From positions 1 through 64,000 of the forward strand of contig JAHLYW010000014.1 of the NCBI GenBank assembly GCA_025128135.1: 64,000 nucleotides of DNA. Direction: 5' to 3'. Below are positions 9,701-17,070 of this stretch, one piece after another. This DNA comes from Synechococcus sp. CS-1325. GTDB lineage: Bacteria; Cyanobacteriota; Cyanobacteriia; PCC-6307; Cyanobiaceae. Within the stretch, counting starts at the first letter, position 1; each line of letters begins with the position of its first letter. The translations under genes and the position numbers were made by a program. The notes under the pieces were generated by a model. It was not told the DNA's origin and ran no database searches. It saw only the letters and a list, made by a program, of their open reading frames with translations.

Positions 9701-10263
9701 CGGAGCTGCTGGTACCAGGCCCAGAAACGATCGGTGTCATAGGCCTGGAAGCGGCCACCACCGAGAAACAACTCGAAACGATCGGGCCGGTGCCCCAGCA
9801 ATGGGGTGAGCAGCTCGACGTAGGCACAGGCCTGGACCAGAAAAGTGGTGCGTGGCTTACTGGCCAGCTTGCATTCGATCGGGATGTAGCTCCATTCGCC
9901 CAGGGCCGAGGGCTGGGGAACCCTGCGCAGCACATCGGCCGAGCCGCGGATCTCTCCGTTGTTCAGCGAGGCCTGATGGATGAAGTCGAACCCTGCTGCC
10001 ATCGCCTCGCGGGTAGCGACATAGTCCACCTCGTTCTGTTTGCCGGCCAGGCGGGCAATGCGATAGCCCTCGGCTTCCAACCGGTTGAGCAACACCTGCT
10101 CAAGGCGCAGACCATCGGCGAACAGTTGCTCATCAAGAGATGAGGGAGGTGGTTGCTCACCAGTGAAACGCCCCCTGGCTTTGAGCTCCTCCCACCAGGC
10201 ACCTATCCGCGGACTGCGGCTAAAGAGGGCAAGTTGGCTGGGGGTGATCAGGCGAGCAGGCAT
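6715..10263 (-). CDS. RecB-like nuclease / RNase H-like / SF1 helicase fusion (TM0106 family)
   Basis: This 1,182-residue protein starts MPARLITPSQLALF at 10263. The N-terminal third has a RecB/Cas4-type PD-(D/E)xK nuclease pattern (GSADVLRR, then YIPIECKLASK). The middle has a predicted RNase H-like domain (DIWFDMEGIQDA, then YNRDDCVSTVLLHDWL). The C-terminal part is a Dna2/Upf1-type superfamily 1 helicase: Walker [14 protein letters not shown], Walker B WLVIDEAGQMS, motif V VGTVDRFQGQE and motif VI NVAISRAQ. This architecture is that of TM0106-family putative nucleases, of unknown pathway. Its position close to McrBC makes a role in defence or repair plausible, which is inference. Codon use matches its neighbours. 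Confidence 0.9.
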   Translation of the reverse strand: MPARLITPSQLALFSRSPRIGAWWEELKARGRFTGEQPPPSSLDEQLFADGLRLEQVLLNRLEAEGYRIARLAGKQNEVDYVATREAMAAGFDFIHQASLNNGEIRGSADVLRRVPQPSALGEWSYIPIECKLASKPRTTFLVQACAYVELLTPLLGHRPDRFELFLGGGRFQAYDTDRFWAWYQQLRNRYHDFCASFDSASPPEDEPGDHGSWSAFIEERLIAERDLVLVANMRQTQRLKLKATGIHTIEQLAALPPGASIAGLAAEVLFELRQQAQLQLTPHGADGKPAFLVRPLQPGKGLAALPAADAGDIWFDMEGIQDAVAAKKLEYLFGACYREAPAEPAAFIAWWGHSPLEEKRAFEGFVDWVEERRRRHPGLHVYHYASYEKAAMRRLSQQHSTREAVIDNWLRSDLLCDLLPIVTRSIVLGEGSYSIKKVEGLYMGPRGADVTNAGDSVVAYLHWQSSGEPSLPGAAPEASPRLQAIEDYNRDDCVSTVLLHDWLLDLRRAQGLPEQPLDHPDEERPEAEPWPLEAISARLIAELPEPLQSDPAANAPEAELLAQEQLGSRGLSWRVQRLLAQLLPFHHREAKVAWWAYFDRRGKALQSPEELDADGEAINGAVWQSAESVPSARTGADLHTFCFDPSQTLKLHVALGDGPIKLEIPETGQKLQAVVIDGEQGTLTLKYPWSAREKRQAEGLDVELPKGPLALIKVPEDISKPLRESLLSQADNWVDGDRPIPAAIVHLLERRAIQPLVPLNAALAADPSALPAELAGFLASHSDLTLALQGPPGTGKTTVTAEMIAELVQRGLRVAISSNSHAAINNLLLKAHSTCAARGLSQQVVKCSTAKDDKGLVGQPVALCKPDALTGSMAVVGGTAWMFARPVMEEAFDWLVIDEAGQMSLANLLVMARCARGVLLVGDQQQLAQPSQADHPGESGLSCLDYLMQGRAVVPGDRGVFLSTSWRMEPSLTAMVSELFYDGRLQAHPANASNHIRWREPFLGHNGLPMPGQGLVFEAVPHSGCSVCCEPEIDRIEQLVEALLGNGYCYARRGGEHRGVLSPNDILVTAPYNVQVNRLQQRLGQRARVGTVDRFQGQEAPVAIHSLTASDGDCAPRGLGFLLEPNRLNVAISRAQCLSIVVGSPSLASGLANTVEEAAQLNRLCRLIQAGAVEPMRTSSS

Positions 10264-10571
10264 GACAGAGCACCTCGACAAGCAGCGATGACAGGCGGGC
10301 GCAACTGGCCTGGCTCCCAACCTCGGATTTATCCGTCAGCGTTACCTGCCCAGAATCGGGAGGGCAGCTGAAATGTACGACAAATTCACAGAGCGGGGCT
10401 CCTAGCCGAGGAGTGGGGATGACTCTCCAGGGTGTAAGGCAGCACTGAAGACTTGTCCCACGGGGCGCAAACAGCCGGCGGAATAGGCCAAGGGTGAACC
10501 GTATGCAGCAAAATCGGCACCAAATGCTGCCTGCAGGCGTGACATCAGTAGTATACTAACTTGGTATATCC
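10264..10571. other. Divergent intergenic region between nuclease-helicase and mcrB
   Basis: About 308 bases carry no credible gene. The right end is AT-richer and contains AGTATACT (10550-10557) and GGTATATCC just before the mcrB start. These look like -10 elements, but no good -35 partner was found. A small hairpin, CTCCT/AGGAG, lies around 10400-10415. Confidence 0.4.
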
Positions 10572-12464
10572 GTGCAAGTAGTGGAAACATACAGTCCATC
10601 AAAACTGGCCGCCGACTTACGGAAGCTTCAATCGGCAGGGGTCAAAGTAGATCAGCTTTCACGCTTGCACCACTTTTCAGCCAGTGGCAAGAAAGTCAGT
10701 TATGGTGACATCTCTTACTTTGAAGGAAAGGACGAACTTAGAGAAAAGAATCTCCTCTACGCTAATAGATGCAGAATTGTTGTCAAGGGACTGGAGTCCG
10801 GGCGCGAGCTTGAGAAACTGATTCAGGAAGCGCTTGAAAAGCATCCTATAGGTGGCACGGCTAATCTAAGCAGAAGTGGAGAATCAACAGAAGACACAAT
10901 GAACCAAGCGAGCACGACTGCATCTGAACCAGCGACCAACCTGATCCTTTATGGGCCGCCGGGTACTGGGAAGACCTTTAATACCGTAGCCGAGGCAGTG
11001 CGGCTCTGCGGCGAGTTGATCCCGCAAGATCGGGTGGAACTCATGACGGCCTACCGAAAGCTCGTCGAAGCCGGCCGAATAGAGTTCATAACCTTCCACC
11101 AGTCCATGAGCTACGAGGAGTTTGTAGAAGGTCTGCGGCCGGAGACACCGAGCCCAGAGGGCCAGGAGGCTGACTCTGGCGAAGTGAACACGGCCGGTTT
11201 TCGCCTCAAGGTCGAGGACGGCGTCTTCAAACGGATCTGCGAACGTGCGCGCTTAGACCCGGGCAAGGAATCAGGCGATCTGCGACTTGACCGAAAGCGC
11301 CCAATCTTTAAAGTCTCGCTCGGTAGACGAGGCCAGGAAGAGACGCAAATCAAGGCAGCTCTTGATGCAAACAAGATCCGCCATGGCTGGGGCGGAACGA
11401 TCGACTGGTCAAATGCGCGTTTCGATGACTGGACGGAGATCAAGACCGAGTTGGAGAACAATGCAGGGAAAAGGGTCAGCGCCCACGCCGGCGACCTCGT
11501 CTGCACCTACTCATTTCGGTCGGACATGCAGGTGGGCGACTACGTCGTTGTCTCCGATGGGCGCGACAGAATGCGCGCCTTTGGCAAGATCACAGGCGAT
11601 TATTCATTCGATGGGGATGCTGCTTACCATCCCCACAACAGGAGTGTGGAATGGCTCTGGCGCGATGACCTAGGAGAGGATCGCGCACGTTTTTATCCAA
11701 ATGGCTTCCGGCAGCATACTGTCTACAAGTTGAATGGCGCATTGGTCGACTGGGACGGACTGGAGGGGGTGGTTCTCGGCGTCAGATCGCTCCCGGTGGA
11801 AAGCGCTTGCACATACGTTTTGATCATCGACGAGATCAACCGGGCGAACATCTCCAAGGTATTTGGTGAACTCATTACGCTTCTAGAGTCCGACAAGCGG
11901 CTCCGGGCTGACAACGAGATCCAGCTCATACTGCCCTATTCTAAGCGGTTCTTCGGTGTTCCATCGAATCTGCACGTGATCGGCACCATGAATACTGCGG
12001 ACCGGTCGATTGCGCTTCTCGACACCGCGCTCAGGCGCCGCTTCACCTTCCACGAGATGATGCCGGATGCATCCGTGCTTGAAGAGGCTGGCCAGAAATG
12101 CGGTATCAACTTGCCGCGACTTCTCGCCACGATCAACGAGCGAATCGAGTATCTCTACGACCGCGAGCATCAGATCGGTCACGCCTACTTCACCGCGTGC
12201 CGCTCGCAAGCAGATGTCGATGAGGTCATGCGCCACAAGGTTATCCCACTCCTAGCGGAATATTTTTTCGAGGACTGGGCAAAGATCGCAGCGGTACTTG
12301 GTGACTTGGAATCGCACGATGGTGGGATCACCGGCGGATTTCTCACGCGATCGCCCCTGAAAGCACCTCCCGGTCTCGAAGAGGGCGATGCGGTCCCCCG
12401 GTATCGCTGGGAGGTTCGTTCCGTGGATGAAGGGTTCAACTATGGGAAGTTAGTCGGGGCATGA
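10572..12464 (+). CDS. mcrB: McrB-like AAA+ GTPase subunit of a modified-DNA restriction system
   Basis: This 630-residue protein starts with GTG at 10572. Walker A is GPPGTGKT (residues 128-135), Walker B is LIIDEINRANISK, and the McrB sensor motif reads GTMNTADRSIALLDTAL. Between the Walker motifs lies an insertion of roughly 150 residues that includes GDYVVVSDGRDRMRAFGKI, resembling EVE/PUA-like modified-base readers. The first 110 residues are a separate, AT-richer segment of unknown fold that could also recognise DNA. McrB assembles with McrC to translocate on and cleave DNA with modified cytosines. The stop overlaps the mcrC start (ATGA). Base use differs from the cyanobacterial neighbours, suggesting transfer. 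Confidence 0.9.
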   Translation: MQVVETYSPSKLAADLRKLQSAGVKVDQLSRLHHFSASGKKVSYGDISYFEGKDELREKNLLYANRCRIVVKGLESGRELEKLIQEALEKHPIGGTANLSRSGESTEDTMNQASTTASEPATNLILYGPPGTGKTFNTVAEAVRLCGELIPQDRVELMTAYRKLVEAGRIEFITFHQSMSYEEFVEGLRPETPSPEGQEADSGEVNTAGFRLKVEDGVFKRICERARLDPGKESGDLRLDRKRPIFKVSLGRRGQEETQIKAALDANKIRHGWGGTIDWSNARFDDWTEIKTELENNAGKRVSAHAGDLVCTYSFRSDMQVGDYVVVSDGRDRMRAFGKITGDYSFDGDAAYHPHNRSVEWLWRDDLGEDRARFYPNGFRQHTVYKLNGALVDWDGLEGVVLGVRSLPVESACTYVLIIDEINRANISKVFGELITLLESDKRLRADNEIQLILPYSKRFFGVPSNLHVIGTMNTADRSIALLDTALRRRFTFHEMMPDASVLEEAGQKCGINLPRLLATINERIEYLYDREHQIGHAYFTACRSQADVDEVMRHKVIPLLAEYFFEDWAKIAAVLGDLESHDGGITGGFLTRSPLKAPPGLEEGDAVPRYRWEVRSVDEGFNYGKLVGA

Positions 12465-13810
12465 TCCGCCGCACGATCCGTGAATGGGAGCGCATCGGCT
12501 ACGGGTCAGGCGACGCTGAGATCCCGGAGGCAGAGGCAGATCGCCTTGCAGCAATCGCACGGGCCTCGGCCTTTTCTGGCCGCGGGGGTGAAGGAGTACT
12601 TGAACATGGGCGGACAGGGCTGCGCGCCCGGGGTGTCGTCGGCGTCATTGCCACCCAGGGCTGCCAGCTCGAAATTCTTCCCAAGATCGAGGGTGGCGGC
12701 GAAACGAACGTGTCCGATGCCACCCTCCGGGCGCGTCTCATCCACATGCTCGCAGTGACCTTCGATCTGCCGATCGAAGCCGGGGCGATGACGAAACTTG
12801 GCTGGCAGCGCGATACCTTGCTCGAGCTGTTGATCCGCTTGTTCTGCGCGAAGCTCACCGACGCGGTCCGCCAAGGGATGCCGCGCCACTACCTCGAACA
12901 CGAAGATGACCTGCCTGCGCTTCGGGGACGCCTCGAAGTGAAACGGCAATTCTCAACACTCGCGGTCTCGCCACAGAAACTCGCGTGCCGTTTCGATTCC
13001 CTGTCGTCCGACATTGCGCTGAATCAGGTCATGCGAGCAGCAATCAGCAAGCTGTCGCGCCTGTCCGGCGCACAGGACACCCAGCGCGCATTGCGTGAGC
13101 TCAGCTTCGTGTATGTCGACGTAGCCGACGTTCCACCATGCGCACTTCGGTGGGATCGGATCGTCCTTGACCGTACTAACGGTCGGTGGCGGAATCTCCT
13201 GTCCTTCGCGCGCTTGTTTCTTACCGACCGGTACCAAACGACCAGCGCGGGGGCCATCGACGGGCACGCACTGCTCTTCGAGATGAATGTTCTGTTCGAG
13301 AGATATGTTGAGCGGATTCTTTCGCGGGCACTAGCCGGCACGGGCTACCGACTATCTTCGCAGGGAGGGCACCGCGACTGCCTGTACGAAGGTGATATTG
13401 GTCGTTTTCGGACCCGTCCGGACCTTATCGTCCGGAACACTGACGGGGTAAAACTGATCATAGACACCAAGTGGAAGCGCATGGCTTCGCGGATCGATGA
13501 CCCGAAGCAAGGTGTCAGCCAAGCGGACGTCTACCAGCTAATGGCCTACGGGAGGCTCTATCGCTGCCCGAACGTCGTGCTGCTCTACCCACATCATGGA
13601 GACTTGCCTCCCGATCCGATCCGGCGGCGATATTCAATCGGGACAATGGGCGCGAAGGAGACGCTGATGGTGGCGACACAGGATCTTGCAGGACCACAGC
13701 GGAGTCACCACAATGCTCTTCGGCAACTCGTCGAACAGTGCCTGACGCGTGAAGGTCGGTCGGAGGGCTTGCCCTCTGATGACCACAAAGCGAACTTTCA
13801 AGCGATATGA
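12461..13810 (+). CDS. mcrC: McrC-like nuclease subunit
   Basis: This 449-residue protein overlaps mcrB by four bases. The N-terminus carries the McrC pattern (GVIATQGCQLEILPKI). The nuclease core is visible as TRPDLIVRNTDGVKLIIDTKWK, a PD-(D/E)xK motif with Asp and a D-x-K pair, followed by QADVYQLMAYGRLY. McrC cuts DNA while McrB hydrolyses GTP. The pair is intact and looks functional. Coding ends 20 bases before the stop of a decayed UmuD-like gene on the other strand. Confidence 0.92.
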   Translation: MIRRTIREWERIGYGSGDAEIPEAEADRLAAIARASAFSGRGGEGVLEHGRTGLRARGVVGVIATQGCQLEILPKIEGGGETNVSDATLRARLIHMLAVTFDLPIEAGAMTKLGWQRDTLLELLIRLFCAKLTDAVRQGMPRHYLEHEDDLPALRGRLEVKRQFSTLAVSPQKLACRFDSLSSDIALNQVMRAAISKLSRLSGAQDTQRALRELSFVYVDVADVPPCALRWDRIVLDRTNGRWRNLLSFARLFLTDRYQTTSAGAIDGHALLFEMNVLFERYVERILSRALAGTGYRLSSQGGHRDCLYEGDIGRFRTRPDLIVRNTDGVKLIIDTKWKRMASRIDDPKQGVSQADVYQLMAYGRLYRCPNVVLLYPHHGDLPPDPIRRRYSIGTMGAKETLMVATQDLAGPQRSHHNALRQLVEQCLTREGRSEGLPSDDHKANFQAI

Positions 13811-13829
13811 GGGACCTTGGCTCCATCCC

Positions 13830-14057
13830 TCAACTCCTAGCTCTGCTTCCACTTAAGTGATGAATCGCGTGGATCACCACACCCCAGATCGAGCTTTCTT
13901 CGTCGTCAGAGAGCAGCACGCTCGGAGTTTCGCCGCCACTGGCCACCAAGCTCAGCCCATGGGCTTAACGCACCAAACGCCTCAGCACAAACCTCCCAGC
14001 TAACACCGCAACCACCACCAGCCCTGGCCTGGGCAGTGCGGAGCTGCGCTCTTGGTC
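13830..14057 (-). pseudogene. Decayed UmuD-like S24 peptidase C-terminus
   Basis: One minus-strand frame with a single internal TAA reads LVVVAVLAGRFVLRRLVR, stop, then HGLSLVASGGETPSVLLSDD and EESSIWGVVIHAIHHL. This is the order of a UmuD/LexA-type C-terminal domain: a VVVAVL strand, the segment of the catalytic Lys, and the final IWGVVTHVIH-like strand. The Lys position (usually xLKRL) is Arg here. The N-terminal half with the catalytic Ser is missing. No umuC gene is nearby. It is probably a remnant of a mobile or SOS module beside McrBC. Confidence 0.55.
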
Positions 14058-14102
14058 TCTTTTCCTTCCCCATGCGCGTCACAGCGATACAGTTACAAGA
14101 TC

Positions 14103-14117
14103 CACTGCGGTGCAGTG
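14103..14117. repeat. Perfect 6-bp dyad in an intergenic region
   Basis: CACTGC (14103-14108) and GCAGTG (14112-14117) flank GGT. It lies upstream of the UmuD remnant on the minus strand. It may be an operator relic or a chance hairpin. Confidence 0.3.
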
Positions 14118-14138
14118 ACTTTTGGCGTATGACGGGAG

Positions 14139-14291
14139 TCACGCCACCACGTCTTCGCAGATCCAGACACGCTGCTGGAAGGTTGCATCGGTGGGATGCA
14201 GGCAGAGGATCTCATCGAGGGTGAGGGCCTGCAGGACTGGAGACAGGTCCTCATCAAACAGCAGGTAATCAAAGGGGCTGTCGATGGCCAG
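14139..14291 (-). CDS. Possible 50-residue acidic protein lacking a normal start codon
   Basis: The frame reads LAIDSPFDYLLFDEDLSPVL and then QALTLDEILCLHP, ending QQRVWICEDVVA. It looks coherent and acidic, with two Cys. The codon where Met is expected is CTG, preceded two codons earlier by a stop, and there is no ATG, GTG or TTG upstream in the open frame. It is either a gene whose start mutated, a CTG-initiated gene, or a fragment. It lies just downstream of the phosphatase gene on the same strand. Confidence 0.3.
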   Translation of the reverse strand: MAIDSPFDYLLFDEDLSPVLQALTLDEILCLHPTDATFQQRVWICEDVVA

Positions 14292-14340
14292 TTCTCACTC
14301 CACAGGGAAGTATTCCAAGTAGTGCAGATCTCCGGTTACC

Positions 14341-14991
14341 TCATAAGGCCGCCTCAATTGGCTCTGGTGAAAGTTCAAACCGCATCGCCGTCAACACCCC
14401 ACTGCAGAACGCCCCCGTATCAATTCCAATCCGATGCGGCAACCGCGTCACCTTGTAGTCATGCCGAAAGGTATGCCCATGCACCACGGTGTAGGGCAAC
14501 CCGTGGGGCTTGGTGAGAAACGGCCGCCGGATCCAGATCAGATCGTCTGTGGCCTGGTGCTCCAGGCGGATGCCGGGGCGCACGCCGGCATGGACGAACA
14601 GATAGTTGCCGCGGATGGCTGTGAACGGCAGCTGCTCGAACCAGTCCCGGCGCTCGCGGGCCAGGGGCAGGAGGTCGGGGTTGCCGCCGTTGCACAGCCA
14701 CAAGTTCACGTCCTGGTCCTGCGCTCTTGGCGCCAGCGCCTTCAGCAGCATCTGCTCGTGGTTGCCCCGCAGCACCGTCACCGCCGCCAGGCCGAAGGCG
14801 CCAGGGTTCTCCTGCAGCTGCCAGACCCGCTCCAACACCTTGCGGTCGCCCTCGGCTTCGGGGGCCCGATCGATCAGATCCCCCAGGAAGATCAGCTCCG
14901 CACCCGTGTCCAGGTGCGGCCTGAGTTCCTGCTCCAGCAGGGAGGCGCAACCGTGCACATCCCCGATCGCCACCAGCTCAGGTCTGTTCAT
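14341..14991 (-). CDS. PPP-family metallophosphatase
   Basis: This 216-residue protein has all signature blocks of PPP phosphatases: GDVHG (residues 10-14), FLGDLIDR (35-42), LRGNHEQ (near 75), FVHAGVRPG (near 130) and VVHGHTF (near 170). It is a two-metal enzyme that may act on phosphoproteins or on dinucleoside tetraphosphates (ApaH/PrpE-like); sequence alone does not decide. It overlaps the upstream VWA gene by 14 bases, so translation is probably coupled. The MerR-like gene, VWA gene and this phosphatase form one transcription unit. Confidence 0.9.
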   Translation of the reverse strand: MNRPELVAIGDVHGCASLLEQELRPHLDTGAELIFLGDLIDRAPEAEGDRKVLERVWQLQENPGAFGLAAVTVLRGNHEQMLLKALAPRAQDQDVNLWLCNGGNPDLLPLARERRDWFEQLPFTAIRGNYLFVHAGVRPGIRLEHQATDDLIWIRRPFLTKPHGLPYTVVHGHTFRHDYKVTRLPHRIGIDTGAFCSGVLTAMRFELSPEPIEAAL

Positions 14992-16234
14992 CGTCGCCCT
15001 CCCAGACGTTCAGGCTGGAGCGCTGCGACTCCCGCTTCAGGTTCTTGCGGCTGCGCTTCGGGTCGCTCTTGAGCAAGGCCAGCTTTTCGTTCAGCAGGTC
15101 GAGCTCCCGCGAGAGCCTGGGGCTGGCTGGCATCGCTGACAGCTCCTCATAGAGCTGGCTCAGGTTGAGGCTGGCGCTGCTGACATCCCCCCGATCAAGC
15201 TCGGCGATCACATGTCTGCGCTCCCGGTTGGCCCGCAGCAGCGCCAGTTGTTCAGCCACCACCTCATCGGGGTCCAGCTGCTTGATCTCCTCGCTGTCCA
15301 TCACCGGCAAGGTCAGATGCTCGATCAGGGTCTGGCGTTCGCTGCTGCCGGGAGCCTCCCAGGCCAGACGCACGCTGAGGATCTCCTGATTGGGGATCCA
15401 GGCGGGCAGCTTGAGCTGCACACCCACATTGAGCTCCTGGCCGGCGCGCAGGTTGGGGAGCTGGTGGTTGCCCGCACCGGTGGGCCTGAGGTCGTTGAGC
15501 AGATCGACCACCTCGGCGCCATGCTTGCCGCGCACCCCCAGGCTCACCCGCCGCCCGATGGTGGTGGCCAGGCCCTGAAGCTCGGAGGCGTAGAGATCGG
15601 CCAGCTGGCTGGGGCTTTCGATGTGGGCCAGGGTGCCATCGCCTGCAGCGGCCATGGCCCCCATCAGGTCTTCATCGAAGTCCGCCCCCAGGCCAAAGGC
15701 ACTGGTGCTGATGCCCCGCTGGGTGAGACCCGCCACCTTGACGCCGATCTCGGTGGTGTCAGTGAGGCCATGATTCGCCTGGCCATCGGAGAGCAGCAGC
15801 ACCCGGTTCAGTTGGGCGGCGTCGAGGTGTTCGGCCACCTGGGTGGCTCCAGCCAGCCAGCCATCAAAGAGGGCCGTGGAGCCACCGCTGTGGATCGTGT
15901 TGATCGCGGCGATGAAGGGCTGGGGATCGGTGACAAGCGTGGAAGGAACGACAACCTGCACCTCGTCGTCGAAGCTGATGATGGCGAGGCGATCACGGTT
16001 GGTGAGTTCACCGGCCAGAAAGCGGGCTGCCTTGCGGGCATAGCTGAGCTTGGTGCCGCCCATCGAGCCGGAGCGGTCGATCACCAGGGCCAGGTTCAGC
16101 GGCGGGCGCTGCTGACGTTGGGGCTCAGCCAGCAGGGCTGGGGGTGTGATCGTGAGCAGCAGATCAAGGCTTGACGGGCGATCAGAAGCAACCGCCGGCC
16201 GCAGGGGCCGGAAGCGCAGGGTGGGTTGGGTCAT
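14978..16234 (-). CDS. VWA-domain protein
   Basis: This 418-residue protein has a von Willebrand factor A domain at about residues 45-220 with an intact MIDAS motif, IDRSGSMGG, plus the later metal-site residues in GGSTALFDGW and LLLSDGQANHG. A beta-rich middle section and a charged C-terminal helical region (RRHVIAELDRGD to KLALLKSDPKRSRKNLKRE) follow. There is no signal peptide, so it is cytoplasmic. VWA proteins of this type act as metal-dependent assembly or chaperone partners. The partner is unknown, but co-expression with a PPP phosphatase and a MerR-like regulator is notable. Confidence 0.88.
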   Translation of the reverse strand: MTQPTLRFRPLRPAVASDRPSSLDLLLTITPPALLAEPQRQQRPPLNLALVIDRSGSMGGTKLSYARKAARFLAGELTNRDRLAIISFDDEVQVVVPSTLVTDPQPFIAAINTIHSGGSTALFDGWLAGATQVAEHLDAAQLNRVLLLSDGQANHGLTDTTEIGVKVAGLTQRGISTSAFGLGADFDEDLMGAMAAAGDGTLAHIESPSQLADLYASELQGLATTIGRRVSLGVRGKHGAEVVDLLNDLRPTGAGNHQLPNLRAGQELNVGVQLKLPAWIPNQEILSVRLAWEAPGSSERQTLIEHLTLPVMDSEEIKQLDPDEVVAEQLALLRANRERRHVIAELDRGDVSSASLNLSQLYEELSAMPASPRLSRELDLLNEKLALLKSDPKRSRKNLKRESQRSSLNVWEGDDEQT

Positions 16235-16268
16235 GGCTGGGTTGGCGGTGGTACCAGGAAAAAGGGAT

Positions 16269-16958
16269 TCAGCTGAAGGGGTCGTCGATCAGTTCGTTGA
16301 GCCGATCCAGCAGACGCTTGAGCCACTGCTGACGGCGGGAACCGGCAGGCGGAAGGGAAACGGATTCGCGGACGTGAACTTCGATCCCGGGGGCGAGGGT
16401 GAAGCGCAGCCAGCGGCTGGAGGCCTCCCGAGTGCTGCCCCCGAAGCGGGAGCCAGAGGGAGAGCGTTCCGAACGGGCCTGGGTGGAGAGGGGTTCGCTC
16501 AGCATCCCGAGAACGGGACTGAGCGAATGGGTTTTGCTCAACAGGTGGGCAGGGAAGGCGTCGGTGGTTGGGGTGGATTCCCTTGAGGACTGCAGATCCT
16601 GGAGGTAGTCGAGGGCGGCACGGGAAGCCGGCGGGTAAGGAACGGTGGCCGCCGCCCCCACCCCATCGAGCTGCTCCAGCTGTTGCTCCAGTTCCGCGTC
16701 GGCCAGAACGCAGAGGGGAGCAATGGCCGAAAGACTGAGACCGCGCCGGGCCAGGGCACGCACCAGCACCAGTTGAAGGAGGTGGCGATGGCAATAGACC
16801 GCACTGCGCCCCTCCTTGCCGGGGCGATCGATCAACCCCTGGGTGGCATAGAGACGCACGGTGCGAGATGAGATCACCTCTCCCAGCAGCTTGCCGGCAA
16901 CGAGGAGGAGTTCCTCGAGGCCGTAGAGGGCGTCAGCTGGAGTGGAGACCTTCACCAT
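16269..16958 (-). CDS. MerR-like DNA-binding regulator of the VWA-phosphatase operon
   Basis: This 229-residue protein starts with ATG at 16958. Its N-terminal winged-helix follows MerR: VISSRTVRLYATQGLIDRPG, then AVYCHRHLLQLVLVRALARRGLSL. The C-terminal half is an acidic helix followed by a low-complexity Ser/Arg stretch, and then a conserved-looking end (WLRFTLAPGIEVHVRESVSL, QWLKRLLDRLNELIDDP). No metal-type cysteines are seen, so the signal is probably a protein or stress cue. It ends 34 bases before the VWA gene. The promoter places transcription start at, or within one base of, the ATG. Confidence 0.78.
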   Translation of the reverse strand: MVKVSTPADALYGLEELLLVAGKLLGEVISSRTVRLYATQGLIDRPGKEGRSAVYCHRHLLQLVLVRALARRGLSLSAIAPLCVLADAELEQQLEQLDGVGAAATVPYPPASRAALDYLQDLQSSRESTPTTDAFPAHLLSKTHSLSPVLGMLSEPLSTQARSERSPSGSRFGGSTREASSRWLRFTLAPGIEVHVRESVSLPPAGSRRQQWLKRLLDRLNELIDDPFS

Positions 16959-16964
16959 CGCTCC

Positions 16965-16993
16965 ATTATGCACACTTGCATTGCAGGTGTCAA
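16965..16993 (-). promoter_or_regulatory. Strong sigma-70-like promoter with MerR-type dyad; leaderless start
   Basis: On the minus strand TTGACA (16988-16993) and CATAAT (16965-16970) are 17 bases apart. The spacer contains a near-perfect dyad, ACACCTGCA-A-TGCAAGTGT (16972-16990, one mismatch). The ATG of the regulator begins at the seventh base after the -10 box, which is where transcription should start. The site suggests autoregulation of a leaderless message. A weaker promoter for the divergent peptidase (TTGCAT, 17 bases, TAGGCT) overlaps the same dyad. Confidence 0.65.
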
Positions 16994-17070
16994 GCGATTA
17001 GGCTTGGTTTCCCAGTGACCAGCTCGCCATCAACCACCCCGACCACGCCCCCGCCCAAGGCCACACCCGC

